Source: Vitis vinifera (Eukaryota; Streptophyta; Magnoliopsida; Vitales; Vitaceae). From it: a stretch of DNA of 64,000 bases. Positions 10,994 to 24,389 of the stretch are shown in pieces. The notes beneath the pieces were generated by a model. It ran no database searches. It had not been told where the DNA came from and saw only the letters and a program-made list of their open reading frames with translations. The translations under genes and the position numbers were made by a program. The number at the start of each line of letters is the position of its first letter. Position 1 is the first letter of the stretch. The stretch covers positions 6,759,501 through 6,823,500 of the forward strand of contig NC_081822.1 of assembly GCF_030704535.1 (NCBI RefSeq), read 5' to 3'.

Positions 10994-13900
10994 ACCGCTT
11001 TTTTCCAGGACAGCGAGAAGTTTGGATTCATGCCCTAGATTACTGGATTTCAGTAACTGTGGTGTACGTTAAGTCGTAAGTGTTCACTCTGAAGAGGAAA
11101 ACTACGGAATTTTCTGCTTTAATAATCGGTTTGATTCAATGCTCAATTCAGATGATCAAGTGTACCATTTAAGTCAAGTGAGAGTAGATTTACCAAATAT
11201 TTCGGAATTTTTATTTGATATTGCCCAAAATTAGTTTAAGGTACTATGTAAAATTTGTTGTAAAAGGATTATAGACAAAAAAAAATTTGCTTAATTTATA
11301 TACCACAATTTTTTAAGTTAATAATACCATTCACATAACTCTTTGACGAGCCTAAATCCCCAGTTGCAAAGGGTTTCTTATCATTTTTTAACAAACCCAA
11401 TGAAAAACTTAGAAATCTAAGTACTTGAAATCTTCTCTATCTTTTTGTGTCGGTGTAAATACAAGTTCTATAATATAATAAACTATTAGTTATATTAAAA
11501 AAATATCTCAAATTATATTTTAAATATGTTTACGAATAATTATTAATTTTAAGGAATTATTTTCAAGTTTGACTGAATGAAATCAAAGAATATCACTTAC
11601 AATTGAATGAAAAATTGTTACTAGAAAGAGAATTGAAGTTGATCTTGCTTGATTTTATTTCTCAGAAATTCTTGTATAAATACCTATTTTTAAAGTGGTA
11701 ATAGTTGTGACGGTGTGATTGAAACAGTAATAGTTTATATCCTTGTAAAATAGTTTATAACTTTTTTTATCCTTGTAAAATATTTTATAACTTTTTTATT
11801 CTCCCTTAACCTCCTCGTAATTATAGAGTTTTGATTGAATCACACCAATCCTTTTATATTATATGTATGTTGTTTTATGGTTTTTTATCTTTTTGTTATT
11901 ATTTTTTGCTTTGTTTTTCTTTGCAAAAAAATTATATAAAATATAAAAATGAAAGTTTATAAATATGATAAAACAGATGACTAGAAAGAACTTCTAATGA
12001 TGTACAATCATAAGCTAGCTATAAATCCTGAACATAAGTTGCACCTTTGGATCGCGTTATTACTCCTTTACGACCAATTTTATGGAAGATGTCAGGAGGA
12101 AGGCCATATTCTCTTCTCCAAAATCGAAGTGTGCCTTTCTATTCCCAAATATGCATCAAAGCGGGTTACAAAAGCCAAGGGTAATTCACACGCAGAGGAG
12201 AGTGCGTGTGGGCTTAGTATGGCTCCTCCATCCAACCTTTAAAAAATGTTACGGGGGTTTAGACCCAAGGACAGTGAGGACCACTAACGTCAAGCCATGG
12301 ACCCATCATTACATTTGCATGAGCATATTGCCCTGGAAGTTGGAAAAACCTCCTCAATCTTTGGTCTCATCCTTACCCCTATGTCTCATCATTCTTTCCC
12401 CATCACCCTCCCTCCACTAGGCTAAATACTCCGCATGGGTTAAAGCAATCTTCTTTTATACATTCTGAGGTGGCCCCATATCATCTCATGAATTACGACA
12501 TATGGAAAGCCAACACAGTCGTGATAAGAAAGAAGTAGATTAGATATGGTAGACTGGTAGTGGCCATTGGCATTATGTATGCCCAGGCCTCTTTACTACA
12601 CGAACTCCACATCCATGTACGTATAAATATGAAATTCCCGTGTCCCATAACAGATAAGAGGGCTGCTGTTGAGGCGGCCCATCGCCCATCGCAGTGGAAT
12701 TCTACAAGTCAATTTTGTGCATTGCCCACCCACCTACACAACATGCTACCTTCCCTCCACTTTCTGATGTATCCTGGCATATTGTAAAGTTCTTCGATAA
12801 TTACATGAAACTTGTAAGTAATTTAAATATTGCGATCAAAATGGTCGTTCGGTTTGGGCACACTGAGATCCAATGCCACGTGAATCTGGCTGGCAACCGC
12901 AGAAGATTATATTTCCTAATAAAATAGAACCAATGTGGTGCGGCCTTCAATGAACGTAAAAAACGTGGAAGCATATCCGACGCGCCGGGCCAAAAAGGAA
13001 ACATATCGCAGGCAATCTTTTTAGAACGATGTCGAATCATTTAAGAAAAAGAAATGACAACGATAGCAATCAAGCCATTGGTCCGATTCTGGGTGCCTCA
13101 AGGTCACGGCCATCAAAGATTGTCATCATTTTCTCAATTTAAAAGAAAAAAAAAACAATGTTTATTATGTGTAGGATTTTACCTTTTCAAGGAAATCACA
13201 GGGTTTATTCTGGGATATATCTTAAATATTTTATTTTTCGTGATAAAAAATTTCAAATATTAAAAAAATACTTAATGAATGTTCTGGCCCAATTCTTTTG
13301 GGCAAGTTCACAGATTTGTGCCAAATGGCACATGCACAGCCATCCACCTGGGCAAAAAAGGGCAAAGACACGATTGTACTAGCAAGTAGCACCTACTCAG
13401 CATCATTGTAAATCATTGAGGTTTAAATACAGATATGAGCAAATCTTAAAAATTAAAGATATTAGCTAAGTCTGAAGGACGTCCAAACTGTCCGGATAAG
13501 GACCAGACACATGGAGCTCTGGCGAAGAAAACATTACCAAATTCCTGATGATAAGGTCATGAGCCTAACATTATTTTATGGTTTTATGTCTGAATCTTAT
13601 TTTATGATGTCTTAATCCACAGCGAAGAAACTTCAACAATCAGGGAGGTCTTGTAGACTTGGACATACTCTGACTGCGTTACGGAATCTGTCTTCTCTCA
13701 TTGGTGAAATATGGAATCAGAAAAATACAACGTTAAAAATTCTTAATTTACTTTGGAGCTGAAAAGGAAAATGAAAAAGTATGGAAAATCTAATTTTCCT
13801 TTTATTGATTTTTTTTTCCTTCTGATAAGAGCACTAAGATAATTCAGAATTATTTTTTTTTGAATTTGTTCGAAACAATGACCGTAGAAAGGAGAGGATG

Positions 13901-14100
13901 GGGATTCCAAGCAGAGCGCGTGCAAACATTTGGGAAAATGAAGACGAGGTGTGCGCTTTTGTATTTTAGCAACTGTGCAGCTAAGCATCACCAAATATTT
14001 TATATATATATATATATATATTAGATATGTTAAACAATAATTAGAGAGCCCCGTAAGGCCCACATCCCACATCGGCACATCCCCCATCTCACATCGCCGA
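10994..14100. other. Intergenic stretch upstream of the ITPK gene
   Basis: No gene was recognised. The stretch contains a 30-bp tandem duplication (11739-11798) and a TA microsatellite near 14000-14022. The ORFs at 12082-12420, 12694-12927 and 13743-14087 lack coding features. The last few hundred bases probably include the promoter of the ITPK gene. Confidence 0.4.
11739..11798. repeat. 30-bp tandem duplication
   Basis: ATCCTTGTAAAATAGTTTAT followed by AACTTTTTTT occurs at 11739-11768 and again, with two base changes, at 11769-11798. It is non-coding. Confidence 0.85.
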
Positions 14101-14141
14101 TAACTTCACTGTTTCTCTCTGGAAACCCATTCACCTGGCCT

Positions 14142-14160
14142 CTAGCCTATATTAACTATC
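14142..14160 (+). promoter_or_regulatory. Candidate TATA region of the ITPK gene
   Basis: TAGCCTATATTAACTATC lies about 260 bases upstream of the ITPK start codon. A C/T-rich leader follows, of the kind seen in plant 5' UTRs. It is the best TATA-like element between the microsatellite near 14000 and the start. Position and composition are the only evidence. Confidence 0.35.
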
Positions 14161-14408
14161 TCCCAGATCTTTAGACTAGAAAACATCAACCCCTCTGTAT
14201 ATTCTACGCGTTTGTGTACCCTGCGAAACCCACGCATTGGCGTGTGGTTTTGATCCGAGCAAGCATCTTTCTGCTGGATTCTTCCTGGCTTTCAGGATCA
14301 CGCAACACCTCTGTCTCCATTGTTGATTCAAACATTGTTTCTTTAAATCTTTGAAAAAGCGAAAAGAAAAATCTTTATTCATTTGCTTTTGAATTAGGGT
14401 TTTGGGAC

Positions 14409-17400
14409 ATGAGGTTGAATATGAATGAGGAGGGGAGGGAGGAGGAGGAGGAGATGATTCAGGGACGCTTTTCGATCGGAGAAGGGGGAGGGTTTCAAAA
14501 ACCCATGAAGCTGGTTGTGGTGGGCTATGCTCTTACCTCCAAGAAGACTAAGAGCTTTTTGCAGCCCAAGCTTGAACGTTTAGCTAGGTATCGATTTTTT
14601 TTTTTTATTATCTACAGAATCTCTCTGCTATTTTGTTTGCAAAATTACCTACAGAATCTCCCTGTTCTTTTGTTTAATAATCGGTTTGGTTGTGCAGAAA
14701 ATTTGAGAAATGATCGAGTCTTATGCTTCGACGAAAACCTCCTCTCGTTTCTAATGAACCTTATAGCTTTGCCCTGCTGATTTCATTTCCCCCCCCACCC
14801 TTTTTTTTTTCGCTCTCTTATTTTTTATATTTTATTTTTTATTTGGGTTTTCTGCCAAAGGGAGGCTAGATTTTTATTTATTTATTTTTGGTTTATTTTT
14901 TGTTTTTCCCTTAAAGCGGGGATCTTTCTGTTTCTGCCCCATATAAGCTTTCTCCGTAGGGGATGAGTTCGGTGTCTTTGACCACAAGATCACTTCTGAA
15001 AAGTTTAGAATATTCAATATTCATGAATATTATATGGTTGATATCGTTCTGGGGAATCATTTCTTGATATGGAGAATCTTTGGTTCTTTTTTTTTTTGTT
15101 GGAAAATTTGTGAATTTTGGTTTTATACGGTTTTAATATTGGACTATTCAAACAAAGATGTATCATTTTCATTTGGTGCGAAGGAAAATAGAAGTTCTTG
15201 TAAAATCTCACAACTACCATTCCAACCCCAAACAGCTAGAACCAGCTAATAATTTTTTGTTGAATTTAACATAAACTATCTTTAACTTTGAAATATGTAT
15301 CCTGCCGCTGGTTAAATACCCTGATTTACTCCCTGCTGGTTGTTGTTGTCGGGGTCAGCACCCTAGGTTTGGGTTCATAGAGCTTGGGCACGGAAGTTTC
15401 CACGCTTATAAACAAAAAATAAATAAATAAATAATTGAAATACGTATGACCGAAATAATTCAGAAACCTTTCTTGCACCGTACATTAAAGTTTTATAGAT
15501 GTTGTAGTCTTTTCTGGACCCTTTTATTTAACCAGGAGCTAACTCGATGAGATTTCTGTTGATTTTGCAATTTTTGTCTGCTTCTTCCCCTCTTCTGTAA
15601 TGAAAATTGTTGTTATTGTTACTTTTCATATTGTAACGTGGATACTTTTTGAGTATTGTTTTGTTAATCACTGTTCATAACCACATCTCCTGATGTTGAT
15701 CTTTGTGCACTCATGTTATGAAATGAATCTAATTTAATTCTATGCTCTCGGGTTATGAGGTTAATCTAATTTAACTATATGCATGTGGCAGGTATTGGGT
15801 TAGCTCATAATGTTTTATTTTCCTATCCATTTATAGAGGGAAATTGTTTATATTTTTTATATGAAAATCTTGGTTTCTTTTAGTGATTGTCTCTTTCTAA
15901 GAAAGACTAATAATAAACTATATGAGGTTTCATGTTTTGGGCATTAGAGTTTTAATATACGTTTAGTCTGTCCATTGTTTACATTTCCATTTTTTCTATT
16001 CATTAACTGGCTAACGTTATAAATGCGGTGCATTGATGCAGGAATAAGGGGATATCATTTGTTGCCATTGATCAAAATCGCTCCCTTTCAGAGCAAGGCC
16101 CCTTTGATATTGTGTTGCATAAGGTTGGTAAAGATTTCTCTTTTTCTTATGCAGTTTCTCTTTATAAAAAGTAATGATGAGTCTCCTCTAGTGGGCTTTT
16201 TATTTTTTATTTGGCTGGTGATTACACCTGGGTTTGGTGATTATCAATTAATCTCTCTTAAAGTCATTCTGTCAATTAATTATTATTGCTGTTGTCTGCA
16301 TGTTTATGAGGTAGGTTTTGGTTTAAGGGGAACATGCTCACCTTTAATGGATCTTTCTTTCTTTCCTTTTTGTATTTTTAATGCAGCTATCAGGAAAGGA
16401 GTGGCGCCAGATTCTTGAGGTTGGTCCATTTAAAACTCTTCATTATTCTGCCAATTATAAGAATTTGTTAATTTTCTAGAACTGAATGATTACTATTATG
16501 CCACAATGGCGTGACATGCTACTCATCTTATGATACTATATATTCATGCTGGCAACCAAACAAATACTGACATTGGCTGGTGGGCAACTTGATTCTAATA
16601 TTTGAAACTCATTACTCTCTGATATAATTTGCAGAGTGCTTGCTCTTTCCTCCATCATGAATCATGACCCAATAAGTGAGGTCGAAGCCTCAAGATTCCA
16701 GCAACTGAAGATTTTTCGCCTTCCATGGGCAATCTATCTGATTTATTCAGGTTTCCTTAAGTATTATTTGCAAAGGACTTTTGGATTTTATTTTTTTGAG
16801 TGGTTCATTTTCCCTGGCAGTGGCGGAGCCAGCATGGGCTTAGTCTCAAATTTTAAAAATAAAAATTTTCCTTCTATTAATTAATTAAGAATTAACAAAA
16901 ATAAAATCCAAAAGTGTAAGTTTGCCCCCCATAAAAAAAAATAACTTTGTGTGAGAAAAGGCAGGATTAGATAGAGTTAAAAAAAAAAAAAAAAATATAT
17001 AGATAAGTCCGGATGCTAAATAGATTTTATAAACTATTTGGTTGTTTTCATTTTGAAGTTTATTTAAATCTTTAAAATTAATTTTTATTTAAATCCCAAT
17101 ATACATCATAAAATAAATTTTAATAATTTTTTTTGGTAATTTTGTACTTGATATTTTATTAAATATTCTTTTATAAGTGGATTGTCTTTAGTTTGATTTT
17201 GTGATCTTTTAAGTGTTTAGATTTTTAGATTTAATAAGGTAAATAGTAATTTACAAATAATGACATGATTATTTTAATTTCATTCAATTGTTCACATGGA
17301 GTATTTCATGTTTAATTTTTATCATAGGAGATTATATGGTTTATATGATATTTTGAATAATAGACAATAATTGTTACTTTTTATTACCACTTATGTTTTA

Positions 17401-20400
17401 TTTGAAGAGACTTATGACTCCACCAAATTTTGAATCATTAAATCACTAATGTTTTAATGATGGTGGAATATTTATATTTCCATATTGTAGATAACCCATA
17501 AATAAAAATTTTATTACTGTTAAGTGATTTATATTTAATTATTTGAAAAATTCAAAGAATTTATTAGTGAAATTGTTGATTTTTTTCTAAATTTTTTGTA
17601 GTAAAAACTTGCTAAATTATTTATATATAAAAAAAAACAGTGACATTTCTTGCCATTTTTTAAAATGCTTTTGAAAAAATCTTCGAATTTTTTAATAAAA
17701 TCTCAAACTTAAATATTCTTAATAAGAAATTATTTTACCAATATTTTTCACATTGTTGTTATTTAATTTGATAGATTGTGTATTTTTCTTTCCTTTCATG
17801 ATTAATGTCAATCATTGCTTACTTTATTGAATGATGTTAAGACTATTGTTTGTAAAATATCTATATATATTATAATCCACAAATTTTCTACTTGCCCTTC
17901 CTGACCCCTTTTATGACTTATCATCTGGTGGAGATGAATTATCCAATCCTAGATACCTTGATATCCAGTATTCTTTTTTTCAGGTTTTTGCTATGCTTTT
18001 TAAATTATTCCACATCATTTTCTCCTTTTTTGGTTTGCTGGATGCATTGACAAGTTGAATATTTACACTTCTATCCTGTGACAGAGTGGATGAAAATATG
18101 CATTTCCTTAGCACATTTGGTAGGAATGTAGCTGCAACGTTGTGTCCTAAAGCTAGATTCAAGTTTAAAATTTCTGTTAAATGAATATCGTGCTTTTGAA
18201 ACTTTGAGAACATAGTGGTGTATTAATTTTATTAATTGATTTTTTGGAACTTATTTGACTACCATTAATTTCCTTAGTTCATGCCATTTTCTGAGTGAGA
18301 GATGATGTACTCAAACTCTATTTATAACCTTATATACCTGTTCGTGATTTTTTTTTTCCTTATTTCCATAACATTGGCAAACTATTTATAAATAATGGGT
18401 GACTCAGGTTATTCTATAAAAGAAATTATTTTCTACTTTTTATGTGCTACAACTTTTGCAATTAATCCTATGTTTGTGGTCAGATTTCTTGAAGTTATAC
18501 GGGCTGCTTTAACTATTTAGTTACATGTATCCGTGCCCCCACCTAAGAATGTATTGGCAATAAGGCAAGGTCCATTACCCTGAATTTCCAGGGCATTTTT
18601 ACTTCAAATTCCTCTGGTTGACTGTACAACTGTACTGAGCTTACCAAATGACTTCCCCAGTTTGAGAATGCTGATACACTGATTCATCACCACAATTTAC
18701 AAGGTCAACCTGCACCACCACAACTGGCATATTCTGTCCACATCCATACCCATACCATTGTATAGTACAAGCGCATAATAAGCCCAATGTTTCTTCATTT
18801 TAATCTGAACAAAAGATTGGGGATGCAGGGAAGAGGAGGGGAGGGAGGGAAGAGGAGGGGAGGGGAGGGGAGGGGAGGGTTGTGTGGTTGCATGTTCCAT
18901 ATGACTCGTTTTATGGCAATTTATTTTGGCCAGTAACATGTTATTGTTCTAAGTGACATTTTGTGCTTGCTGTTCCTTTAGTTGCAGAAATCAAACATGT
19001 ACTTGGTTTTTACTTGTAGTGTAATTGGCAGTTTTCTCTGACTTATACCATAATTATTGTAGAAGAAAAGGTGAAGCATAATGTCTCAAAGAATTTTCCA
19101 TGTGAAAAAAGAAGGCCATAAAGGTTCATTGCCAGTGCTGGTCCCACTGAAGCATGTTCCTGTCTTCTGGAACACAAAGCAAAAAGTCTCATAGTCCTGC
19201 TGAATGATAATCTTTTATTGCTGATCATATTAGTGATTTTTTGCTTGTCATGTAGTTCACAAGTATTATGGTTTTGTTTCCTTTGAGCAAGATTGTTACC
19301 AGCTTAACCATGCTAACAAATCATTCATTTCCAAGCTTGACTGTCGTGATTCAGTATTTCTCCTCTCTGTTTGTTTAACTGAATTCAAAATTTTGGACTA
19401 TACTGTGATCTGTCCTCCTTACCTTTTTGTCCATGTTTGAAGGATTACAGGCAAACACATCCAGAAGTCACAGTTCTTGATCCTCCAGATGCCATACAAC
19501 ATGTTCACAATCGCCAGTCCATGCTGCAAGATGTTGCTGATTTGAACTTGTCCAACTCTTATGGTAACTTTTTCCCCTAGTTTTACTAGTCAGTTGGACC
19601 TAAAATGATAGTTGTTCGCTTAAAGTTTAACCGAGAAGTTTGAAATTTGTGATATGTGACTAAAAAATGAAAAAGATACGGAAATGGATTTTTCTGACTG
19701 AAAGTCATGTTGATGATCAAATCTTGTGCAGGCAAGGTTGGTGTCCCCAAGCAATTGGTTGTCAAAAGAGATGCATCATCCATTCCTGATGCAGTCACCA
19801 AAGCTGGGCTAAAACTACCCCTCGGTATGCATCTTTTGTGCATTTGCAGTGTGTTCATATGGTGTAGGCTATAGTGGTGTTTGAGATGGCTTTTTGAATG
19901 CCAAAAGTAGCATTTAATGATCAAATACAAGTATACAACTTTCAAAGGTATTTGGGTAGACTTTGAAATGTAGGCCCTATAGTTCCCATGTATGTTTTTC
20001 CTCAAATGTGATGCAGGAAATTTGTATTTATTTCAAATTTTAAAAAAATGATAAAATGAAAATTTTGTTTAATAAAAATGTTTTTACTTCTGCTTCTACA
20101 TCTTGCACTACTAAAAGCAGAGGTTAAAAGCTTTCCCAAAAAACAAGCCATATACATTAATTCTTACTAGCAACTTGTTACCAAAGTAGGGTGTAATTAA
20201 ATATTTGATTGCATATTGATGACAAATGATTTTCTTAGACCAGCATATGCTATCCCTGTTATGTATTAGGTAACCTATATGGATCAGTTGCTGCTTAACT
20301 TGTCTGGGGATTTTGCCTAATTTTATCTTGAATACCCATCTGTTTCAGTTGCAAAGCCATTGGTAGTGGATGGAAGCGCAAAGTCACATGAACTATCACT

Positions 20401-21646
20401 TGCCTATGATCAATACTCCCTTCAAAAACTAGAGCCTCCACTTGTTCTTCAGGAGTTTGTTAACCATGGTATGCTATGACAATCTTTGTTAATTTTTTTT
20501 TTTCACCTTTATTGGATTCCAGAAGTTCAGCAATGACTTTAGAACTGCCATTAATTTTGTGGATGTAGGAGGTGTGCTGTTCAAGGTTTACATTGTTGGG
20601 GAAGCTATAAAGGTTGTCAGGCGTTTCTCGTTACCTGACGTCACTAAACGTGAGCTCTCCAAAAATGCTGGTGTATTCCGTTTTCCAAGGGTTTCTTGTG
20701 CTGCAGCATCTGCCGATGATGCAGATCTAGACCCTTGCGTTGCTGGTGAGCTTATCCTTTCTAAAAATACTGTCATCTTGCGGTTCATTTTTATGAAGTT
20801 CCTCATCAGCTTGTCAAACACTAAGTGGGCTTTTCATTATAGAATTTTGTTTGAACTATTTAGTCTTAGGGATGAACAAGGTTGTTTAGCATTTGGAGTG
20901 GGTGATTTGATGAAGGGGCCAAAGGCTCTTTGCCTCATCTCAATTCACTTTTGTGCTACTTTATTGTTGCAAGAAGAGTTTTGCCTAAGGCATCAATGTG
21001 ATATTTATACCTGTGTTAAGGACTCAATAAACTAGTGTTAGGTGATGGCTTTTACCTCTTTACAGAATTGTATTGAATTAATTTTATCCTTGTCTATTGT
21101 CTGCAGAGCTTCCTCCTCGACCCTTACTTGAGAGACTAGCTAGGGAACTTCGTCGACGGCTGGTAACTTTTGCCATTTCCTTGTAGTTTGCAGCAACATT
21201 CCTATTCTAAACCACATGTGAATTATATCTTATGTTCTTAATCATTATACTCCATTTGTAGGGTCTCCGGTTGTTCAACTTGGATATTATCAGAGAGCAT
21301 GGGACTCGAGATCGTTTTTATGTTATTGACATTAACTATTTCCCTGGTAAGAGAAAACAGGTCTTTATGGTATATATGTGATTGGGTGTCTACTCTTGTG
21401 GTATTGGTACAAACTGTTTTACCCTCAAATGTGCTTTGATAACAGTTAATGTCAGTTAGAGTATAGTGAGATCATAAAGGTTATCAATGCATTTTCCTTT
21501 AACCTCCTTTGTGCATGTGATCTTATACTTGTTTTGTAACGATGGCAGGGTATGGGAAAATGCCAGAATATGAGCACATATTTACAGACTTTCTGCTAAG
21601 CTTGGCTGAGAGCAACTACAAAAGACTTTCTGGTAGTAACGGTTAA
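14409..21646 (+). CDS. ITPK: Inositol-tetrakisphosphate 1-kinase (ITPK3-like)
   Basis: Ten exons join in phase: 14409-14587, 16042-16123, 16387-16419, 19443-19563, 19732-19824, 20349-20468, 20569-20745, 21107-21162, 21262-21346 and 21549-21646. They give 347 residues, the usual size. The enzyme phosphorylates inositol tris- and tetrakisphosphates on the route to phytate and acts in the cytosol or nucleus. Visible landmarks are the N-terminal [10 protein letters not shown] block, [34 protein letters not shown] and [16 protein letters not shown] (ATP-grasp fold). Near the end are [21 protein letters not shown] and the metal-binding-type segment [15 protein letters not shown]. The acidic N-terminal extension (Glu run, residues 7-15) is like that of plant ITPK3-type proteins; the subgroup call is from memory. 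Intron 3 is about 3.0 kb and carries repeats. Confidence 0.93.
16819..17905 (+). mobile_element. Possible transposon remnant inside ITPK intron 3
   Basis: The intron changes abruptly at CAGTGGCGGAGCCAGC (about 16819-16834), a phrase that in plant genomes often marks the end of repeated elements. About 1 kb of very AT-rich sequence follows, up to CTTGCCCTTCCTGACCCC near 17890-17908. I did not find a matching inverted end or a clean target duplication, so the boundaries and class are guesses. It lies in the sense intron and does not interrupt exons. Confidence 0.3.
18828..18879 (+). repeat. G-rich tract with strong quadruplex potential in ITPK intron 3
   Basis: There are more than eight runs of three or four G, separated by one to three bases (GGGAAGAGGAGGGGAGGG and similar, ending in a row of AGGGG units). 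The tract is on the sense strand of the ITPK gene, so it would be present in the pre-mRNA. Confidence 0.8.
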
Positions 21647-22015
21647 AGCCTTGTGATAATATGAAGTGATATTCCCTAATCCTTATTCAAATGCTGTTGC
21701 AAGAATGTGTTGTGGATATGTGGCACATGTATAGGGTCATGTGTGATTACTGCTAGCAGTTGAAGGTGGTGGAGACACGAAAATTGCAGCCTCTCCCAAT
21801 CAACTTCTGTAATAACTGACTGGCGGCAGGATGTGTCCTCCATGTACACAGTTTTTCTCGAATAATTTGAAATCTCATTCTTGTTTCAGGTTTGCTTAGT
21901 TTTTGCATCACCTTTTAGCCGTTTATTCTTTTATCGATCATAATACTCGTTATTATTTCGGGTTGAATAGCTAATCCTGCATAATTAAGTTTTAAACCAC
22001 ACACTGCTGAGCGCA
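21647..22015 (+). other. 3' UTR and flank of the ITPK gene
   Basis: No ORF of interest lies here. The T-rich sequence with ATAATTTG (about 21862) and similar weak polyadenylation-type signals fits a 3' UTR of a few hundred bases. The exact end cannot be told from sequence. Confidence 0.4.
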
Positions 22016-22090
22016 TTTCATGAACTGGGACTCCAACCCAGGTTCTACGGCGACATGCAATTGCGGCACCTAGCTAACTGGGCGAGTTTG
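22016..22090 (-). repeat. tRNA-related sequence (SINE head or tRNA pseudogene)
   Basis: On the minus strand, a perfect 5-bp stem (CTGGG/CCCAG, plus positions 22025-22041) encloses the 7-base loop TTGGAGT. Together they form a T-arm with a B-box-like GGTTGGAGTCC. About 30 bases upstream lies an A-box-like TAGCTAGGTGCC. No acceptor stem closes, so it is not a functional tRNA. A tRNA-derived SINE or decayed tRNA gene is likeliest. Confidence 0.35.
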
Positions 22091-24385
22091 CACTTAATAA
22101 TATTTGATAATTGATTTTGATCCCCAAGATTTACCAGTGAAATTAATATTGTGAACACGATTCATATGTAGATGTAAATAAAAGATTGATGCAATTCGAC
22201 TTGCTATGTAGAAGCCCAATTCAGCAATTGTTAGGCTTAGAGCATCATGTTTGAGATGCGCGACATCATTTCATGAGCTTTCTTTCCCTTGCATAGCTGC
22301 ATACGAAGTTACCTTTTGCTGGTCAGTTGAATTGTACACATTTAATATTTTTATTCAACACCTTACTCATCTTTTCTATACCCTGGGATGCGCCCTCTTG
22401 GTCTACCTTCCTACATAGGTGGGATCTCCTAGATTGCGGGTTTCAACACTGGATCCATTTTTTTGTGTGCATCGAATCCTTTTTATCCCTCTATCTCACA
22501 CCCTCCGCATTTGCCAGTTGCCACATCCATTTTGAGTCATTATTTATTATTACTTGCCCAAATGGGGTTGATTTTTATGTATAAATATATATTTGTAGTT
22601 GTTGCCGAAACTACCCTTAGGGCGTGTATGGTATGATGGTATGTGGGTATGTGGGAACGGGAGAATGAATATTTTATTTCAATCCTTATTCTTTCTTAAA
22701 TAGGAATTACTTTAGTGATTCTAATTCTTATGTTTGATTACAATAATAATTTGTTTTCATTTCAACGACAAATAAAAATGGAAATGAAAATTAAAAATAT
22801 CCATACATGAGGTTTGAAATATTTTTTTTTATTAAAAAAAATCCCATGCAGCACATGGTTTGAATTAATTTTTTTTTTTTTAAAAAAAAAAAGTTCCTTG
22901 AGAGTTTTTTTTGGTTAAATGATAAAATTGTATTTGGGGGTGTGATTTAAAAATAAAACTATTTTAAAAAATTTATAGTAGTTGTTTTTTAGAAATAATT
23001 TTTAAAATAAAGTAAAATAGAGTATTGTTCTTTAGACTTTTTTTAATAAGAGAAAATGAATTTCAAATTAAGTGAGATTTTATATTGAATTTATTAATAA
23101 GTTTAATAATTTTTAAAAATAATTTAAAACTTCAAAAATATATTCAATGACTATAAAATATAATAATCACAATTAATGCTTTAAATTATTTAATAAATAT
23201 TATAATTTTAAACGATTATTTGAAATTCAAAAAACCAATTAATTGATTATAGATTAAATAAAATAATTAAGAATATTATCTTTGCAAATAAATAATAAAT
23301 ATATACATATAATGAAAATTTTTGCTCACTTATACCTTAAAAATTAAATTTTATTTGTTTTTATATTTAATTAAAATAGAATACTATTAACAATGATTAA
23401 TTTTGAATAATTATCCATTATTTTCAACAAAATAAATTAATTAATGTTAATATCTATATTTTTATAATATTTATAAAAGTATATAAGTTATGATTTTATT
23501 ATATTATTAATATTCATATATTTATTAAAAACTATTTACTTTTAATTAAAAATTATTTTTATTTTTAATAAGACATGAATTAAATTTAGTTTACGTTATA
23601 TAATTGAATTTACAATTTGTATTTTTTACAAATTCCTAGGACCAAAATATTAGTTTTTATAGATATTTTGATAGCTTAATTTTATGGATATATTCAAAAA
23701 ATATTAGTACAAATATCGATAAGACAAAATTAATCAAAATTAATATTAATATATATATATATAGGAAAAAATAAATAAAAAATGATAGAAAAAAATAATA
23801 CACTTATTGAGGTTGTTTATATATATATATATATATATCAAATTTAATGATATTAATAAGCCTAAAAATATTAATATGAAAAAAAAAATCTATTTCATTG
23901 AAAATATATTGTATTTTAATATTTTAAAATTAAAATATATTATTATGGACCCCACATTTGGCTCCATGCATTCCTACTCAATCGCACAACTTACTTTTTA
24001 TTTATTAAAAAATATGATTTTTTAAAAAAGACTTGGAGTCATTACTTATTTTTGTTTTTTTTTTAAGGGAAAAACAAAATAAGAAGAAAAAAAAAAAAAA
24101 AAAAAACCCTAAGTGTAACTCCTGAAAGAAAAATAGATCTGTGAAAAACCAAAGTTGGGTCCGAGGATCAGGTTACTTATTGGGAATGTACGGTAAAAGA
24201 CTATAACACCCCTCTAAGTCCCTAAAAACAGGTCTTTACTAAATAAAGTGAGGTAAGTGTGACAATTGACAAGAAAATCAATGAATACTAAGGAATAATC
24301 ATACACTGGAAGCTAATCATGCATAGAGAATAAATAAACAAAGTAGCAGCGAGAGCATACCTTAATGAGAAAATAAAGGTTATGC
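22091..24385. other. Gene-free, increasingly AT-rich repeat region
   Basis: Near 22617 the phrase AGGGCGTGTATGGTATG resembles the terminus of common plant MITE or hAT elements, but no partner end was found. From about 22800 to 24100 the sequence is almost all A and T, with TA runs near 23750 and 23818-23840 and a poly-A run near 24084-24106. No gene is present. Confidence 0.5.
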
Positions 24386-24389
24386 TTAA

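Noticed and set aside
13743-14087. 114-residue minus-strand ORF
   Set aside because: It spans a TA microsatellite and has a biased, non-protein-like composition.
16023-16418. 131-residue ORF overlapping ITPK exons 2 and 3
   Set aside because: It is the wrong frame for the ITPK exons, which explain the sequence.
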